DNA of 64,000 bases from Streptomyces sp. NBC_01408 (GCF_026340255.1 NZ_JAPEPJ010000001.1:2907001-2971000); one strand, 5' to 3'. Shown: positions 38,349-47,581, numbered from the stretch's first letter. Notes: generated by a model not told the origin, from the letters alone. Numbers and translations are program-made.

Positions 38349-39476
38349 GTGTCAGCGGCTAGGCAAGGTGTCGTGAACGCCCGCAGGATCGTGGTCAAGG
38401 TCGGATCCTCCTCCCTGACCACGGCGGCCGGGGGACTCGACGCCGACCGGGTGGACGCACTGGTCGACGTCCTGGCCAAGGCCCGCAGCGGCGGGGAGAA
38501 GGAGATCGTCCTCGTCTCCAGCGGCGCCATCGCCGCCGGGCTCTCCCCGCTCGGCCTGCGCCGCCGGCCCAAGGACCTGGCCCGGCAGCAGGCCGCCGCC
38601 AGCGTCGGCCAGGGACTGCTCGTCGCCCGCTACACCGCCTCCTTCGCCCGGTACGGCGTCCGCGTCGGCCAGGTCCTGCTCACCACCGACGACACCAGCC
38701 GGCGCGCCCACTACCGCAACGCCTACCGGACCCTGGACCAGCTGCTGGCCATGGGGGCCCTGCCCGTCGTCAACGAGAACGACACCGTCGCCACCGACGA
38801 GATCCGCTTCGGCGACAACGACCGGCTCGCGGCCCTGGTCGCCCACCTCGTCCGCGCGGACCTCCTCGTACTCCTTTCGGACGTGGACGGCCTCTACGAC
38901 GGCGACCCCGCGCAGCCCGGCACCACCCGCATCGACGAGGTCCGCGGCCCCGAGGACATCGCGCACGTCTCCATCGGCAGCGCGGGCAAGGCGGGCGTGG
39001 GCACCGGCGGCATGGTCACCAAGGTCGAGGCCGCGCGCATCGCGGCAGCGGCCGGCATCCCGGTGGTGCTGACCTCGGCCAGCCAGGCCGCGGACGCCCT
39101 GGCCGGGCGCGCCACCGGCACCCACTTCCACGCCACGGGCCGCCGCTCCGCCGACCGGCTGCTCTGGCTCCAGCACGCCTCCACCCCGCAGGGCCACCTC
39201 GTACTCGACGACGGCGCGGTGCGCGCCGTCACGGAACGCGGCAGCTCCCTGCTCCCGGCGGGCATCGCCGCGGTCGGGGGCGAGTTCACGGCCGGGGACC
39301 CGGTGGAGCTGCGCGACACCTCCGGCCGGGCGGTCGCCCGGGGCCTGGTCAACTTCGACGCCAAGGAGCTCCCGCAGCTCCTCGGGCGCTCCACTCGCGA
39401 GCTCGCGCGGGAACTCGGACCCGCGTACGAGCGCGAGGTCGTCCACCGTGACGATCTGGTCCTGCTGCAGGGCTGA
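38349..39476 (+). CDS. proB: Glutamate 5-kinase
   Basis: A 375-residue enzyme for the first step of proline synthesis. The amino acid kinase domain has IVVKVGSSSLT, LVSSGAIAAGL and NENDTVATDEIRFGDND, and a C-terminal PUA domain (about 280-365) is present. The GTG start gives MSAARQGVVNARRIV. Feedback inhibition by proline is typical of the family. A short unknown gene separates it from the proA region. Confidence 0.96.
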   Translation: MSAARQGVVNARRIVVKVGSSSLTTAAGGLDADRVDALVDVLAKARSGGEKEIVLVSSGAIAAGLSPLGLRRRPKDLARQQAAASVGQGLLVARYTASFARYGVRVGQVLLTTDDTSRRAHYRNAYRTLDQLLAMGALPVVNENDTVATDEIRFGDNDRLAALVAHLVRADLLVLLSDVDGLYDGDPAQPGTTRIDEVRGPEDIAHVSIGSAGKAGVGTGGMVTKVEAARIAAAAGIPVVLTSASQAADALAGRATGTHFHATGRRSADRLLWLQHASTPQGHLVLDDGAVRAVTERGSSLLPAGIAAVGGEFTAGDPVELRDTSGRAVARGLVNFDAKELPQLLGRSTRELARELGPAYEREVVHRDDLVLLQG

Positions 39477-39562
39477 GGTTCGGCAAAACCACCGCGCGGT
39501 CGGCCGGGGGCTGGTCAACTGTGAGGGGCGGACACACGCGTGGCGGAGACAGGAGGCGGCTG

Positions 39563-39991
39563 GTGAGACGAGCGCTGACCAGCGTCGGTCCGGGGGACGG
39601 TGACGGCGGCGACCACAGGAACGGGCACGGGGGCGGCACCGAACCGGACGCCTCCCGCCTCTGGCACGTGACCCTCAGCGTGTCCGGCAAGCCGGCACCG
39701 CTCTCGGAGGTCCGGCGCAGCCTCGAACAGCTGGCTCACGACCACCCCTTCCTGCTGACCAGCCGGTACGCCGACGACCACGCGGAGATCCGCTACTGGG
39801 AAGAGGCCCGCGACCTCCACGACGCGGCGGCCGTGGCCCTGCGCCTGTGGGGCGAGCACCGCTCCTCGGCGCAGCTCCCGCCCTGGGAGATCGTCGGCCT
39901 GGAGGTCATCGACCGCGCCACCTACCACCAACGCGTGGCCGAAGGCTACGGCCCACCCCCGGCCCACCCGGTGGGTGTGCACCCGTACTGA
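39563..39991 (+). CDS. Conserved small protein between proB and proA, unknown function
   Basis: A 142-residue protein. I chose GTG 39563 because AGGAGG stands 7 nt upstream; an ATG/GTG at 39521 lacks this. Residues 1-30 are Gly/Asp-rich. The folded part reads SRLWHVTLSVSGKPAPLSEVRRSLEQL and then FLLTSRYADDHAEIRYWEEARDLHDAAAVALRLW, an alternating beta/alpha pattern. Similar proteins occur beside proline genes in other streptomycetes as I recall. No catalytic motif is visible. Confidence 0.75.
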   Translation: MRRALTSVGPGDGDGGDHRNGHGGGTEPDASRLWHVTLSVSGKPAPLSEVRRSLEQLAHDHPFLLTSRYADDHAEIRYWEEARDLHDAAAVALRLWGEHRSSAQLPPWEIVGLEVIDRATYHQRVAEGYGPPPAHPVGVHPY

Positions 39992-40176
39992 ACGCGGCCC
40001 TCGCGCCGCTCGGCCCTGGCGGGCCTCCCGGGCTTCGGCCCGCTGCACCGGACTCCGTCCGGCGATGGCAGGGCGGAGCCCGATCCGGCCCCGGCGGCTG
40101 CCCCTGGCCGGCACCCCGGCCCACCCGGCGGCGCAACCACCCTGCGGCGCCGTTCCCGGGGGCGCCGCCCCCGGAC

Positions 40177-40236
40177 CCCCGCGCCTCAAACGCCGGCGGG
40201 GCTGGGTGGTGCCCCGCCGGCGTTTGAGGCGCGGGG
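40177..40236. repeat. Large palindromic repeat unit in the proB-proA gap
   Basis: Perfect 26-bp arms (40177-40202 and 40211-40236), with core CAAACGCCGGCGGGG against CCCCGCCGGCGTTTG and an 8-nt loop. It is followed by GGTCTGGGGCGGAGCCCCAG and by a second diverged CGGCGATTGAGGCGCGGGG copy at about 40268-40288. The whole 495-bp gap (39992-40486) holds no gene and consists largely of such GC-rich inverted repeats, a repeat type scattered in Streptomyces chromosomes. A related unit occurs at 53.6 kb. Confidence 0.75.
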
Positions 40237-40474
40237 TCTGGGGCGGAGCCCCAGGTCTTTGAGCCGCGCCGGCGATTGAGGCGCGGGGCCGGGCAGAGCC
40301 CGGGAAGCCCCGCGCAGCGGCACCGGCCAAGCCACCCGCAGCCCGCACGGGACAGGCCGGCCGGAACCGCACAGCACAGGCCCGCGCCAGCCCCGCGCGC
40401 AGCGCGACCCCGTCGGGCCCGCCGCCAGGTGTCTCGCGGGGTGAAACCCCCACGGGCCCGGCCCGGCCGGGGAC

Positions 40475-40480
40475 TACCCT
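40475..40480 (+). promoter_or_regulatory. Candidate -10 box for leaderless proA mRNA
   Basis: TACCCT ends six bases before ATG 40487. No ribosome binding site is present. Confidence 0.4.
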
Positions 40481-40486
40481 GGCCGC

Positions 40487-41770
40487 ATGACCTCGCTCGA
40501 TGCCGCCACCGCCACCTCGCCCGTCCTCGCCACCGCGCGAGCCGCCCGCACAGCCGCCGCGGACATCGCCCCACTCCCGCGGTCCGCCAAGGACACGGCC
40601 CTGCTGGCGATCGCGGACGCGCTGGAGGCCCGTACGGCCGAGATCATCGCGGCCAACGCCGTCGACACCGACAAGGCCCGCGCCGCCGGCACCAGCGAGA
40701 CCGTCATCGACCGCCTCACCCTCACCCCCGAGCGGATCGCGGCCATCGCCTCCGACGTGCGGGACGTCGCCGCCCTCCCCGACCCGGTCGGGGAGGTCGT
40801 CCGCGGCAGCACCCTCCCCAACGGCATCGACCTCCGGCAGATCCGCGTCCCCCTCGGCGTCGTCGGCATCATCTACGAGGCCCGCCCCAACGTCACCGTC
40901 GACGCCGCAGCCCTCTGCCTCAAGTCCGGCAACGCCGTCCTCCTGCGCGGCAGCTCCTCCGCCTACGCCTCCAACACCGCCCTTGTCAGCATCCTGCGCG
41001 ACGCCGTCGAGAGCGCCGGCCTGCCCGCCGACGCCGTCCAGCTCGTCCCCGGCGAGTCCCGCGACTCCGTCCGCGAGCTGATGCGCGCCCGCGGCCTCGT
41101 CGACGTGCTCATCCCGCGCGGCGGTGCCTCGCTCATCAAGACCGTCGTCGAGGAGTCCACCGTCCCGGTCATCGAGACCGGCACCGGCAACTGCCACGTC
41201 TACGTCGACGCCCAGGCCGACCTGGACATGGCCGTGGACATCCTCATCAACTCCAAGGCCCAGCGGCCCTCCGTCTGCAACGCCGCCGAGACCCTCCTCG
41301 TCCACCGCGACATCGCCGACGCCTTCCTGCCCCGCGCCCTCGACGCGCTCGCCGCCGCCGGGGTCACCGTGCACGGCGACCCCGCGGTCCTCGCCGCCGC
41401 CGAGGGCTCCAAGGCCACCGCGCTGCCCGCCACCGACGAGGACTGGGCCGCCGAGTACCTCTCCTACGACATCGCCGCCGCCGTCGTCGGCTCGCTCGAC
41501 GAGGCGGTGGCCCACATCCGGCGCTGGACCTCCGGTCACACCGAGGCGATCGTCACCACCTCGCAGGCCGCCGCGCGCCGCTTCACCCAGCTGGTCGACT
41601 CGACCACCGTCGCCGTGAACGCCTCCACCCGGTTCACGGACGGTGGTCAGTTCGGATTCGGCGCCGAGATCGGGATCTCCACGCAGAAGCTGCACGCCCG
41701 GGGCCCCATGGGCCTTCCCGAGCTCACCTCCACCAAGTACATCGTCACCGGCGACGGTCACATCCGGTAA
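40487..41770 (+). CDS. proA: Glutamate-5-semialdehyde dehydrogenase (gamma-glutamyl phosphate reductase)
   Basis: A 427-residue NADPH-dependent enzyme for step two of proline synthesis. It has an aldehyde dehydrogenase fold with [27 protein letters not shown] and the catalytic cysteine C264 in [12 protein letters not shown]. It ends in [22 protein letters not shown] and [13 protein letters not shown], both ProA signatures. Although near proB, it probably has its own promoter, since a 495-bp repeat-rich gap intervenes. Confidence 0.97.
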   Translation: MTSLDAATATSPVLATARAARTAAADIAPLPRSAKDTALLAIADALEARTAEIIAANAVDTDKARAAGTSETVIDRLTLTPERIAAIASDVRDVAALPDPVGEVVRGSTLPNGIDLRQIRVPLGVVGIIYEARPNVTVDAAALCLKSGNAVLLRGSSSAYASNTALVSILRDAVESAGLPADAVQLVPGESRDSVRELMRARGLVDVLIPRGGASLIKTVVEESTVPVIETGTGNCHVYVDAQADLDMAVDILINSKAQRPSVCNAAETLLVHRDIADAFLPRALDALAAAGVTVHGDPAVLAAAEGSKATALPATDEDWAAEYLSYDIAAAVVGSLDEAVAHIRRWTSGHTEAIVTTSQAAARRFTQLVDSTTVAVNASTRFTDGGQFGFGAEIGISTQKLHARGPMGLPELTSTKYIVTGDGHIR

Positions 41771-41835
41771 CCGCAGCCTGGACAACGTGTGGCCGGAATG
41801 CGGCGTACACCCTGCCCAAAGCCGCCCCCCAGGTC

Positions 41836-41841
41836 TAGGCT
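41836..41841 (+). promoter_or_regulatory. Candidate -10 box for the 41848 gene
   Basis: TAGGCT ends six bases before GTG 41848, compatible with a leaderless transcript. Confidence 0.4.
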
Positions 41842-41847
41842 GCTCCT

Positions 41848-42408
41848 GTGCCGGACGACGTGGGGGGCAATCCGTTCCCGGACGACGGGGAGCCCGACGA
41901 CGACCGCGGAGGCGCGGATCACGACTTCGCCTCCGTGGTGTTCGACGAGGCCTTCGTCCGGAACGCCCAGATCCATGAACTGAGCGCCGCCGAGCGCCAG
42001 CGAGCCGCCGACCGGGCCCGTGCCGACGAAGCCGCCCGTGCCGCGGTGGCCGGCGGCTGGACGGGCGACGAGGACTACGACGCCTACGGCTACGGCCACC
42101 CCGACGGGTACGGCCCCGACGACCACGGCTGGGAGTACGAGCGCGGCCACGGCCGCGGCTACCCCGACGGCCCGTACGGGGCCTACGGCGGCAGTCTGCG
42201 CCCCTACCGCGGCCGCTCGCCCTGGCTGCGCCCCGTCGCCTGGGTACTGGCCTTCGTGATGGGCCTCGGCATGGTCGCGCTCGCCTTCAGCGCCGTCTAC
42301 CGCAGCGCTTCGAGCGAGGCGGACCCCGCCCCGGCGCCCGCCAGTACCCCCCTGAGGGAAGTCACCGGCGTGGGGGCGTTTACGTACCCCGTCGGCCGCC
42401 AACCCTGA
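41848..42408 (+). CDS. Small membrane protein, SCO2584-like (spore wall-associated)
   Basis: A 186-residue protein. An acidic N-terminus leads to the motif SVVFDEAFVRNAQIHELSAA (29-48), then a Gly/Tyr/Asp-rich linker (70-120), one transmembrane helix (about 128-150) and a short outer tail. The same FDExFVRxAxxxExSAxER motif opens the next gene, so the two are paralogues. By position after proA it corresponds to S. coelicolor SCO2584, reported as linked to the spore wall synthesising complex (from memory). The mechanism is unknown. Confidence 0.75.
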   Translation: MPDDVGGNPFPDDGEPDDDRGGADHDFASVVFDEAFVRNAQIHELSAAERQRAADRARADEAARAAVAGGWTGDEDYDAYGYGHPDGYGPDDHGWEYERGHGRGYPDGPYGAYGGSLRPYRGRSPWLRPVAWVLAFVMGLGMVALAFSAVYRSASSEADPAPAPASTPLREVTGVGAFTYPVGRQP

Positions 42409-42476
42409 AGGTACGACCCCGCTCGCCCACAATGGAGCTGGGGGCTTCTCTGAAGCGGGGACAGCGGGGAGAAGCG

Positions 42477-43688
42477 ATGGCAGCGCGCGGAGATCCACCC
42501 AACGGCACCCCCGAGAACATCGGCGGGGGCGACGACGAGTTCCGGTCGGACGAGTACCGGTCGGTGGTGTTCGACGAGGACTTCGTCCGGGCTGCCCGGC
42601 TCCAGGAGTTCTCCGCCCAGGAACGCATGGGCGAACACGCCCGGGCCGTCCGCAGCCGCTCCCTCTGGTCGAGCGGCGCCGCCGCACACCGCACCGGCAC
42701 CCCCGGCCGGGGCGCCCGGCAGGGCATGCTGCTCGTGCTGCTCATCGCCACGGCCTTCGCCGCCGCCGTCTACATGGGGCTGAGCAACCCGTACGTACCC
42801 CCATCCGACGGCCATGCCGAACCGCTCGTCAGTACCGTCGTCCCGCTCGCGCCCACCGACGCCGTCCCCGGCGGCCGTCCCGCCGAGCTGTACGGGAAGA
42901 GTCCCGCCGCCGAGTACCGCGTCGGGGCGGCCGGGATCACCCTGCCGGCCGTACGCCGCACCCAGCACTTCACGGACGGCCAGGTCGGCGCCGCGCTGTC
43001 CGTCGCCAAGGACTACCTGGTGCAGTCCTCACTGGACCCCGACGTCCTGGCCGGCACCGCCTCCCGGCCCGTACGGGTCCTGCTCGACCCCGACCAGCTG
43101 ACGCAGTTCGACCGCAGCATCGCCTCGCCCTCCGGCGACGGCAGGCACGCCGCCACGGGCTGGCTGGTCCGCTTCGACCCGCGCACCGCCGTCATGGCCG
43201 ACTCCAAGGTCCGGGTGTACGGCACCCTCGCCTTCGAGGAGGTGACCCCGGAGGTCCTGGAGGTGGTCACCGACCACACCTTCGTGTACGCCGTACGTCC
43301 GGCCACCGGAGCCCCGGCCACGGACGACGGCGCCTCGCTCTTCACCGTCCGGCGCGAGCTGAGGCTGCGCTTCGACCGTGACGACCTCACCGCCCGGCGC
43401 GCGGAGCTGGCCTCGGCCTATGTGATGGCCGGACCGCAGGACTGCTCCGCCGACCCGGCCGCGGGCTTCCGCCCGCTCCTGGCCGGGGCCGGCCCGACCA
43501 CGGTGGGCCCGGCCCCCAGCGACCCGTACGCCAGCGGCAATCCGCGCCGCTCGGCCGGGCTGTGCGGAGTCATGGCCGAGCCCGGCACCCAGGCTCCCGC
43601 CCCGCAGCCGGACCGGGAGGCCTCGGTGGCCGGCCCTGCCCCGCAGCCGGGGCAGGAGGCCTCGGCGGCCGTCAGCCCTGCTCCGTAG
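42477..43688 (+). CDS. Membrane protein with exported domain, SCO2583-like
   Basis: A 403-residue protein. ATG 42477 has GGGGAG 5 nt upstream, preferable to ATG 42432. The cytosolic part carries SVVFDEDFVRAARLQEFSA (29-47), shared with the upstream gene. One transmembrane helix spans 83-101. The exported domain (110-370) includes TQHFTDGQVGAALSVAKDYLV and ends in a Pro/Ala-rich tail with a repeated PAPQPxxEAS. The fold is unassigned. Its 3' end overlaps the convergent M48 protease gene by 17 bp. Confidence 0.78.
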   Translation: MAARGDPPNGTPENIGGGDDEFRSDEYRSVVFDEDFVRAARLQEFSAQERMGEHARAVRSRSLWSSGAAAHRTGTPGRGARQGMLLVLLIATAFAAAVYMGLSNPYVPPSDGHAEPLVSTVVPLAPTDAVPGGRPAELYGKSPAAEYRVGAAGITLPAVRRTQHFTDGQVGAALSVAKDYLVQSSLDPDVLAGTASRPVRVLLDPDQLTQFDRSIASPSGDGRHAATGWLVRFDPRTAVMADSKVRVYGTLAFEEVTPEVLEVVTDHTFVYAVRPATGAPATDDGASLFTVRRELRLRFDRDDLTARRAELASAYVMAGPQDCSADPAAGFRPLLAGAGPTTVGPAPSDPYASGNPRRSAGLCGVMAEPGTQAPAPQPDREASVAGPAPQPGQEASAAVSPAP

Positions 43689-44766
43689 CCCCGCCCTTGC
43701 CCTCGCCGGCCGGGCCCGCACCCGTACCCGTACCGGCGCCTGACGCCGCGCCGGTGAACTTGTCGCGGAGCTTGCCGCCGAGGTCGCCCGCGCCACCGGC
43801 GATGTCGCCCACCAGCTTCATCAGCGGGTCCTTGCTGGTGCGCACCGAGTCGGCGTAGTGCGCCGCGGACTGGCGGAAGGAGTCGGTCACCGAGGTGTCC
43901 TTGTCCTCATCGCGCCGCGGGTAGTGGCCGTCCATGATCCGCTGGTGGTCGCGGCTCTCCGACCACTTCTTCAGCTCGGCGGCCCGCACCGTGGTGAAGG
44001 GGTGCGTCCGCGGCAGCATGTTCATGATCTTCAGGACGGAGTCGCGCAGATCGCCGCTCGACTCGTACTCCTCGGCCTGGGCCAGGAAGGCGTCCACATT
44101 CATCTCGTGGATGTGGTTGCCGCCCGCGAGCTTCATCAGACCGCGCATCGAGGCCTGAAGGTCCTGCCCCACCAGCAGACCGGCCCGGTCGGCGGACAGC
44201 TCCGACTTGCGGAACCACTCCCGCAGCGCCGCCACGATCGCCGTGATCGCCACATTGCCCAGCGGGATCCACGCCACCTTCAGCGCCAGATTCGTCAGGA
44301 ACAGCAGGATCGTCCGGTACACCGAGTGCCCCGACAGGGCGTGGCCCACCTCGTGGCCCACCACCGCCCGCATCTCCTCCTCGTCGAGCAGCTCGACGAG
44401 GCTCGTGGTCACCACGATGATCGGCTCGTCCAGCCCGATGCACATGGCATTCGGCTTCGGGTCCTGCTGCACGTACATCTGCGGGACCTTCTCCAGGTCC
44501 AGGATGTAACAGGCGTCGCGGAGCATCGCGTGCAGGTGCGGGAACTGCGTCTCGCCCACGCGCACCGAGTCCGACAGGAACAGCAGCCGCAGGCTGCGCT
44601 CCGGAAGCAGCCCGCTCAGGGCCTTGAACACGGTGTCGAACCCGCTCAGCTTGCGCAGCGCCACCAGCGCCGAACGGTCCGCCGGATGCTCGTACGCCCG
44701 CGAGGAAATACCGGGGAACCTCCTGCGGTCCCGCGCCGGTGCCTTCTCGAATCCCGTCTCCGTCAT
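43672..44766 (-). CDS. M48 family zinc metalloprotease
   Basis: A 364-residue protein with the HExxH zinc site H138-E139-VG-H142 in AVVGHEVGHALSGH, and a downstream E in SELSADRAG as third ligand. Hydrophobic helices after the zinc motif (about 150-185) suggest membrane attachment, as in the HtpX/Ste24-like peptidases. The C-terminus is Gly/Ala-rich. It probably degrades misfolded or signalling membrane proteins. ATG 44766 follows GGGGGAGGG. It sits between spore-wall type genes and nadD on the opposite strand. Confidence 0.88.
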   Translation of the reverse strand: MTETGFEKAPARDRRRFPGISSRAYEHPADRSALVALRKLSGFDTVFKALSGLLPERSLRLLFLSDSVRVGETQFPHLHAMLRDACYILDLEKVPQMYVQQDPKPNAMCIGLDEPIIVVTTSLVELLDEEEMRAVVGHEVGHALSGHSVYRTILLFLTNLALKVAWIPLGNVAITAIVAALREWFRKSELSADRAGLLVGQDLQASMRGLMKLAGGNHIHEMNVDAFLAQAEEYESSGDLRDSVLKIMNMLPRTHPFTTVRAAELKKWSESRDHQRIMDGHYPRRDEDKDTSVTDSFRQSAAHYADSVRTSKDPLMKLVGDIAGGAGDLGGKLRDKFTGAASGAGTGTGAGPAGEGKGGATEQG

Positions 44767-44906
44767 AACGCCCTCCCCCTCGATGAACTGCCTGGCATTG
44801 CGTCTATCCTCTCCAACGCCTGAGTCGGCGTGAGCGTGCCCCAGGCCCCCGCATACGATGTGAGCGAAGTCTCCGCCCGCTCCCCGACTCGATAGGTACC
44901 TGCCTG

Positions 44907-45074
44907 ATGAGCCTCTCCTCCACCGCCCACAACCTGGTCGTCCTCGCCTCGGAGGGGGCCGAACAGCACGGCGGCAACCACGACAGCCTGAACCCGTACC
45001 TGACCGGTGGCGCCGCGCTCTTCATCCTCCTCCTCATGCTCTGGGTGACCACGCGCCTGAACCGCGACCGCTAG
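44907..45074 (+). CDS. 55-residue single-helix membrane protein
   Basis: A short open frame: MSLSSTAHNLVVLASEGAEQ, a NHDSLNPYLTGG linker, then one transmembrane helix (about 34-48) and a TTRLNRDR tail. The topology (N-terminus out, positive tail in) is plausible. A similar tiny protein precedes nadD in other streptomycetes as I recall. Codon use is clean (strong GC third positions). No function is known. Confidence 0.65.
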   Translation: MSLSSTAHNLVVLASEGAEQHGGNHDSLNPYLTGGAALFILLLMLWVTTRLNRDR

Positions 45075-45120
45075 AACGCCCCGCGCCCGCCCGCGGAGCC
45101 GGACCGCTCCACCGGGCCAG

Positions 45121-45126
45121 TAGGCT
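45121..45126 (+). promoter_or_regulatory. Candidate -10 box for nadD
   Basis: TAGGCT lies 8 nt before ATG 45135. Confidence 0.35.
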
Positions 45127-45134
45127 CTGCGCTC

Positions 45135-45752
45135 ATGGGAGAGCAGGAGATGTCTACCGGCCCGGTCAAGCGCCGGCTCGGCGTGATGGGCGGGACGTTC
45201 GACCCGATCCACCACGGACACCTGGTGGCCGCCAGCGAAGTGGCCGCCCTTTTCCACCTCGACGAGGTGGTGTTCGTACCGACCGGCGAGCCGTGGCAGA
45301 AGTCGCAGCGGGCCGTGTCGCCCGCCGAGGACCGCTACCTCATGACGGTCATCGCCACGGCCTCGAACCCACAGTTCTCGGTGAGCCGCATCGACATCGA
45401 CCGCGGCGGCCCGACGTACACGATCGACACCCTGCGGGACCTGAAGGCGCTGAACGACGACGCCGACCTGTTCTTCATCACCGGTGCCGATGCCCTCGCA
45501 CAGATCCTGACCTGGCGAAACGCCGAGGAACTGTTCTCGCTCGCCCACTTCATCGGAGTCACCCGGCCGGGCCACGTGCTCACCGACGACGGACTGCCCG
45601 AGGGCGGTGTCTCGCTGGTCGAGGTGCCCGCGCTGGCCATTTCGTCCACGGACTGCCGTGCACGGGTCGGCAAGGGGGATCCTGTCTGGTACTTGGTGCC
45701 GGACGGCGTCGTGCGCTACATCGACAAGCGTGAGCTGTACCGGGGAGCCTGA
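45135..45752 (+). CDS. nadD: Nicotinate-nucleotide adenylyltransferase
   Basis: A 205-residue enzyme converting nicotinate mononucleotide and ATP to deamido-[14 protein letters not shown] (19-29) is the nucleotidyltransferase HxGH motif, and [11 protein letters not shown] is the C-terminal ISSTxxR motif. ATG 45135 fits a leaderless start behind TAGGCT; ATG 45150, with GGGAG upstream, is an alternative that shortens the protein by five residues. The LCP gene starts 24 nt later, so nadD, the LCP gene, rsfS and the phosphatase may be cotranscribed in part. Confidence 0.95.
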   Translation: MGEQEMSTGPVKRRLGVMGGTFDPIHHGHLVAASEVAALFHLDEVVFVPTGEPWQKSQRAVSPAEDRYLMTVIATASNPQFSVSRIDIDRGGPTYTIDTLRDLKALNDDADLFFITGADALAQILTWRNAEELFSLAHFIGVTRPGHVLTDDGLPEGGVSLVEVPALAISSTDCRARVGKGDPVWYLVPDGVVRYIDKRELYRGA

Positions 45753-45776
45753 GCTTCCGGAGAGAGGGGCCCCGCG

Positions 45777-47522
45777 GTGAACGACCGACAGGAGCCGTAC
45801 GAGCCGTACGACCCGTACGCCGGCCAGGAGCAGCAGCTCATCGGCTACGACGCGTACGGGCGGCCGCTGTACGGCCAGGTGCCCGCGCAGCCCGCCCACC
45901 CCGCCCCGCCCGCCCCGCAGCAGTACGAGCAGCGGCCCGGGGCCTCGTACGAGCAGCAGTACGGCTACGGCTACGAGCCCGGCTACCAGGCCTACGGCCA
46001 GCAGCAGCCGCAGCCCCAGCAGCAGTACTACCCGCCGCAGCCCGCGGCCCAGGAGTACGGGCAGCAGCAGTACCCCGACCCCGGGGCCGCCCCCTCCTAC
46101 GGGTACGACACGCAGCAGACCCAGCAGTGGATCCCGCAGCAGAGCGCCCCGGAGCCGGCGGCGCCCGCCGCCCCGCCCCGGCCGGAACCCGGGCGGGAAC
46201 GGACCGCGCAGGTCCCCGAGCCGCGCCGGCCCGAAGCCGACGAGCCCGAGGCGGGCCGGGACTACCGCACCGAGATGTTCGCCTTCATCGACCAGCCGGA
46301 CGAGGAGTCCGAGGACGTCATCGACTGGCTGAAGTTCACCGAGAGCCGCACCGAACGCCGCGAGGAGGCCCGCCGCCGCGGCCGCAACCGGGTGGTGGCG
46401 CTGATCGTCGTCCTCGCCGTGTTCGCCGTCGGAGGCATCGGCTACCTCTGGTACGCGGGCAAGCTGCCGTTCGTGGAGGGCCCGGGGCAGAAGAAGGCCA
46501 CTGCGGCCGACGCGGCCGGTCCGCAGAAGCGGGACATGATCGTCGTCCACCTGCACAACACGAAAAAGGGCGGCACCTCCACGGCGCTGCTCGTCGACAA
46601 CGTCACCGCCAAGCAGGGAGCGACCGTCCTGCTGCCCAACACGCTCAGCGTCCCCCGGCAGGACGGCACTGCCACCGGGCTGGGCAAGGCGGTCGAGGAG
46701 GGCGGCCTCGGCACCCGCGAGTCCCTCGACTCGGTGCTCGGCACCCGCATCGGCGGCACCTGGCGGCTGGACACGCCCTTCCTGGAGAGCCTGGTCGAGC
46801 AGCTCGGCGGCATCGAGGTCGACACCGACACCGCGGTCCCGGCCGACGACGCGGCCAAGACCCCGGCCGTGGCCCAGGGCCAGAAGCAGAGCCTCAGCGG
46901 CCCCATGGCCGTCGCGTACGCCACCCACCGCGGCCAGGGCGAGGCGGAGGCCAAGCAGCTGGAGCGGATGGGCAAGGTGCTGTACGCCGTCCTGCGCAAG
47001 GTCCCGGGTGACCCCAAGTCGGCGACCATGACGGTCGAGAGCATGGGCCAGATCCTCGACCCCGCTCTGAACGCGCAGGCGCTCGGCGCCCTGCTGGCCC
47101 GGCTCGGCGAGCACGCCAAGGGGGGCGCGTACCGCACCGACGTCCTCGCGGTGAAGGCGGACGGCACCCTCACCGACGAGGCCAACAAGACGGTCGTCAA
47201 GGAGGTCCTCGGCGGATCCGCCCAGGCGGCCCAGGCCGGCGCCGCGCCGCGGGTCGGCCTCAAGGACGCCACCGGCGACGAGAAGACGCAGGTGGCGGCT
47301 AAGGCGGCACTGCTGAACGGCGGCTACACCTTCGTGGACGGGGGCAAGGCCGACAAGACGGCGGCCTCGTCGCAGATCACGTACCAGGACGACGCGCAGC
47401 GCGAGCGGGCGGTCGAGGTCGCCAAGACGCTGGGGCTGGCGGAGGCGGTCGTCAAGAAGGCCGAGAACGCGGTGAACGCGGACGTCGTGGTGATCCTGGG
47501 CAAGGACTACAAGGCGTCCTGA
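45777..47522 (+). CDS. LCP/LytR_C family envelope protein (PdtA-like)
   Basis: A 581-residue protein. Residues 1-150 are a Gln/Tyr/Pro-rich disordered region, followed by an acidic segment with FAFIDQPDEESEDVIDWLKF. One transmembrane helix lies at about 205-225. The exported part resembles the LytR-CpsA-Psr fold (VHLHNTKKGGTSTALLVD, then LVEQLGGIEVDTD) and ends with a LytR_C domain (about 480-575). LCP proteins attach glycopolymers to peptidoglycan; S. coelicolor PdtA (SCO2578, from memory) occupies this position. The usual Arg-rich catalytic motif after the GG-x-V segment looks poorly conserved (THRGQGEAEAKQLERMG). It starts at GTG 45777. Confidence 0.8.
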   Translation: MNDRQEPYEPYDPYAGQEQQLIGYDAYGRPLYGQVPAQPAHPAPPAPQQYEQRPGASYEQQYGYGYEPGYQAYGQQQPQPQQQYYPPQPAAQEYGQQQYPDPGAAPSYGYDTQQTQQWIPQQSAPEPAAPAAPPRPEPGRERTAQVPEPRRPEADEPEAGRDYRTEMFAFIDQPDEESEDVIDWLKFTESRTERREEARRRGRNRVVALIVVLAVFAVGGIGYLWYAGKLPFVEGPGQKKATAADAAGPQKRDMIVVHLHNTKKGGTSTALLVDNVTAKQGATVLLPNTLSVPRQDGTATGLGKAVEEGGLGTRESLDSVLGTRIGGTWRLDTPFLESLVEQLGGIEVDTDTAVPADDAAKTPAVAQGQKQSLSGPMAVAYATHRGQGEAEAKQLERMGKVLYAVLRKVPGDPKSATMTVESMGQILDPALNAQALGALLARLGEHAKGGAYRTDVLAVKADGTLTDEANKTVVKEVLGGSAQAAQAGAAPRVGLKDATGDEKTQVAAKAALLNGGYTFVDGGKADKTAASSQITYQDDAQRERAVEVAKTLGLAEAVVKKAENAVNADVVVILGKDYKAS

Positions 47523-47555
47523 ACCGGCCCCCAAGGGGTCCTGACATGCGGCCCG

Positions 47556-47581
47556 GCCCGCGCGGAACGTTCCGCGCGGGC
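47556..47581 (+). terminator. Perfect palindrome after the LCP gene
   Basis: A 26-bp perfect palindrome, GCCCGCGCGGAAC joined to GTTCCGCGCGGGC, lies 33 bp after the stop. It is a likely terminator or processing site, and an alternative is a protein-binding palindrome. Confidence 0.6.
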
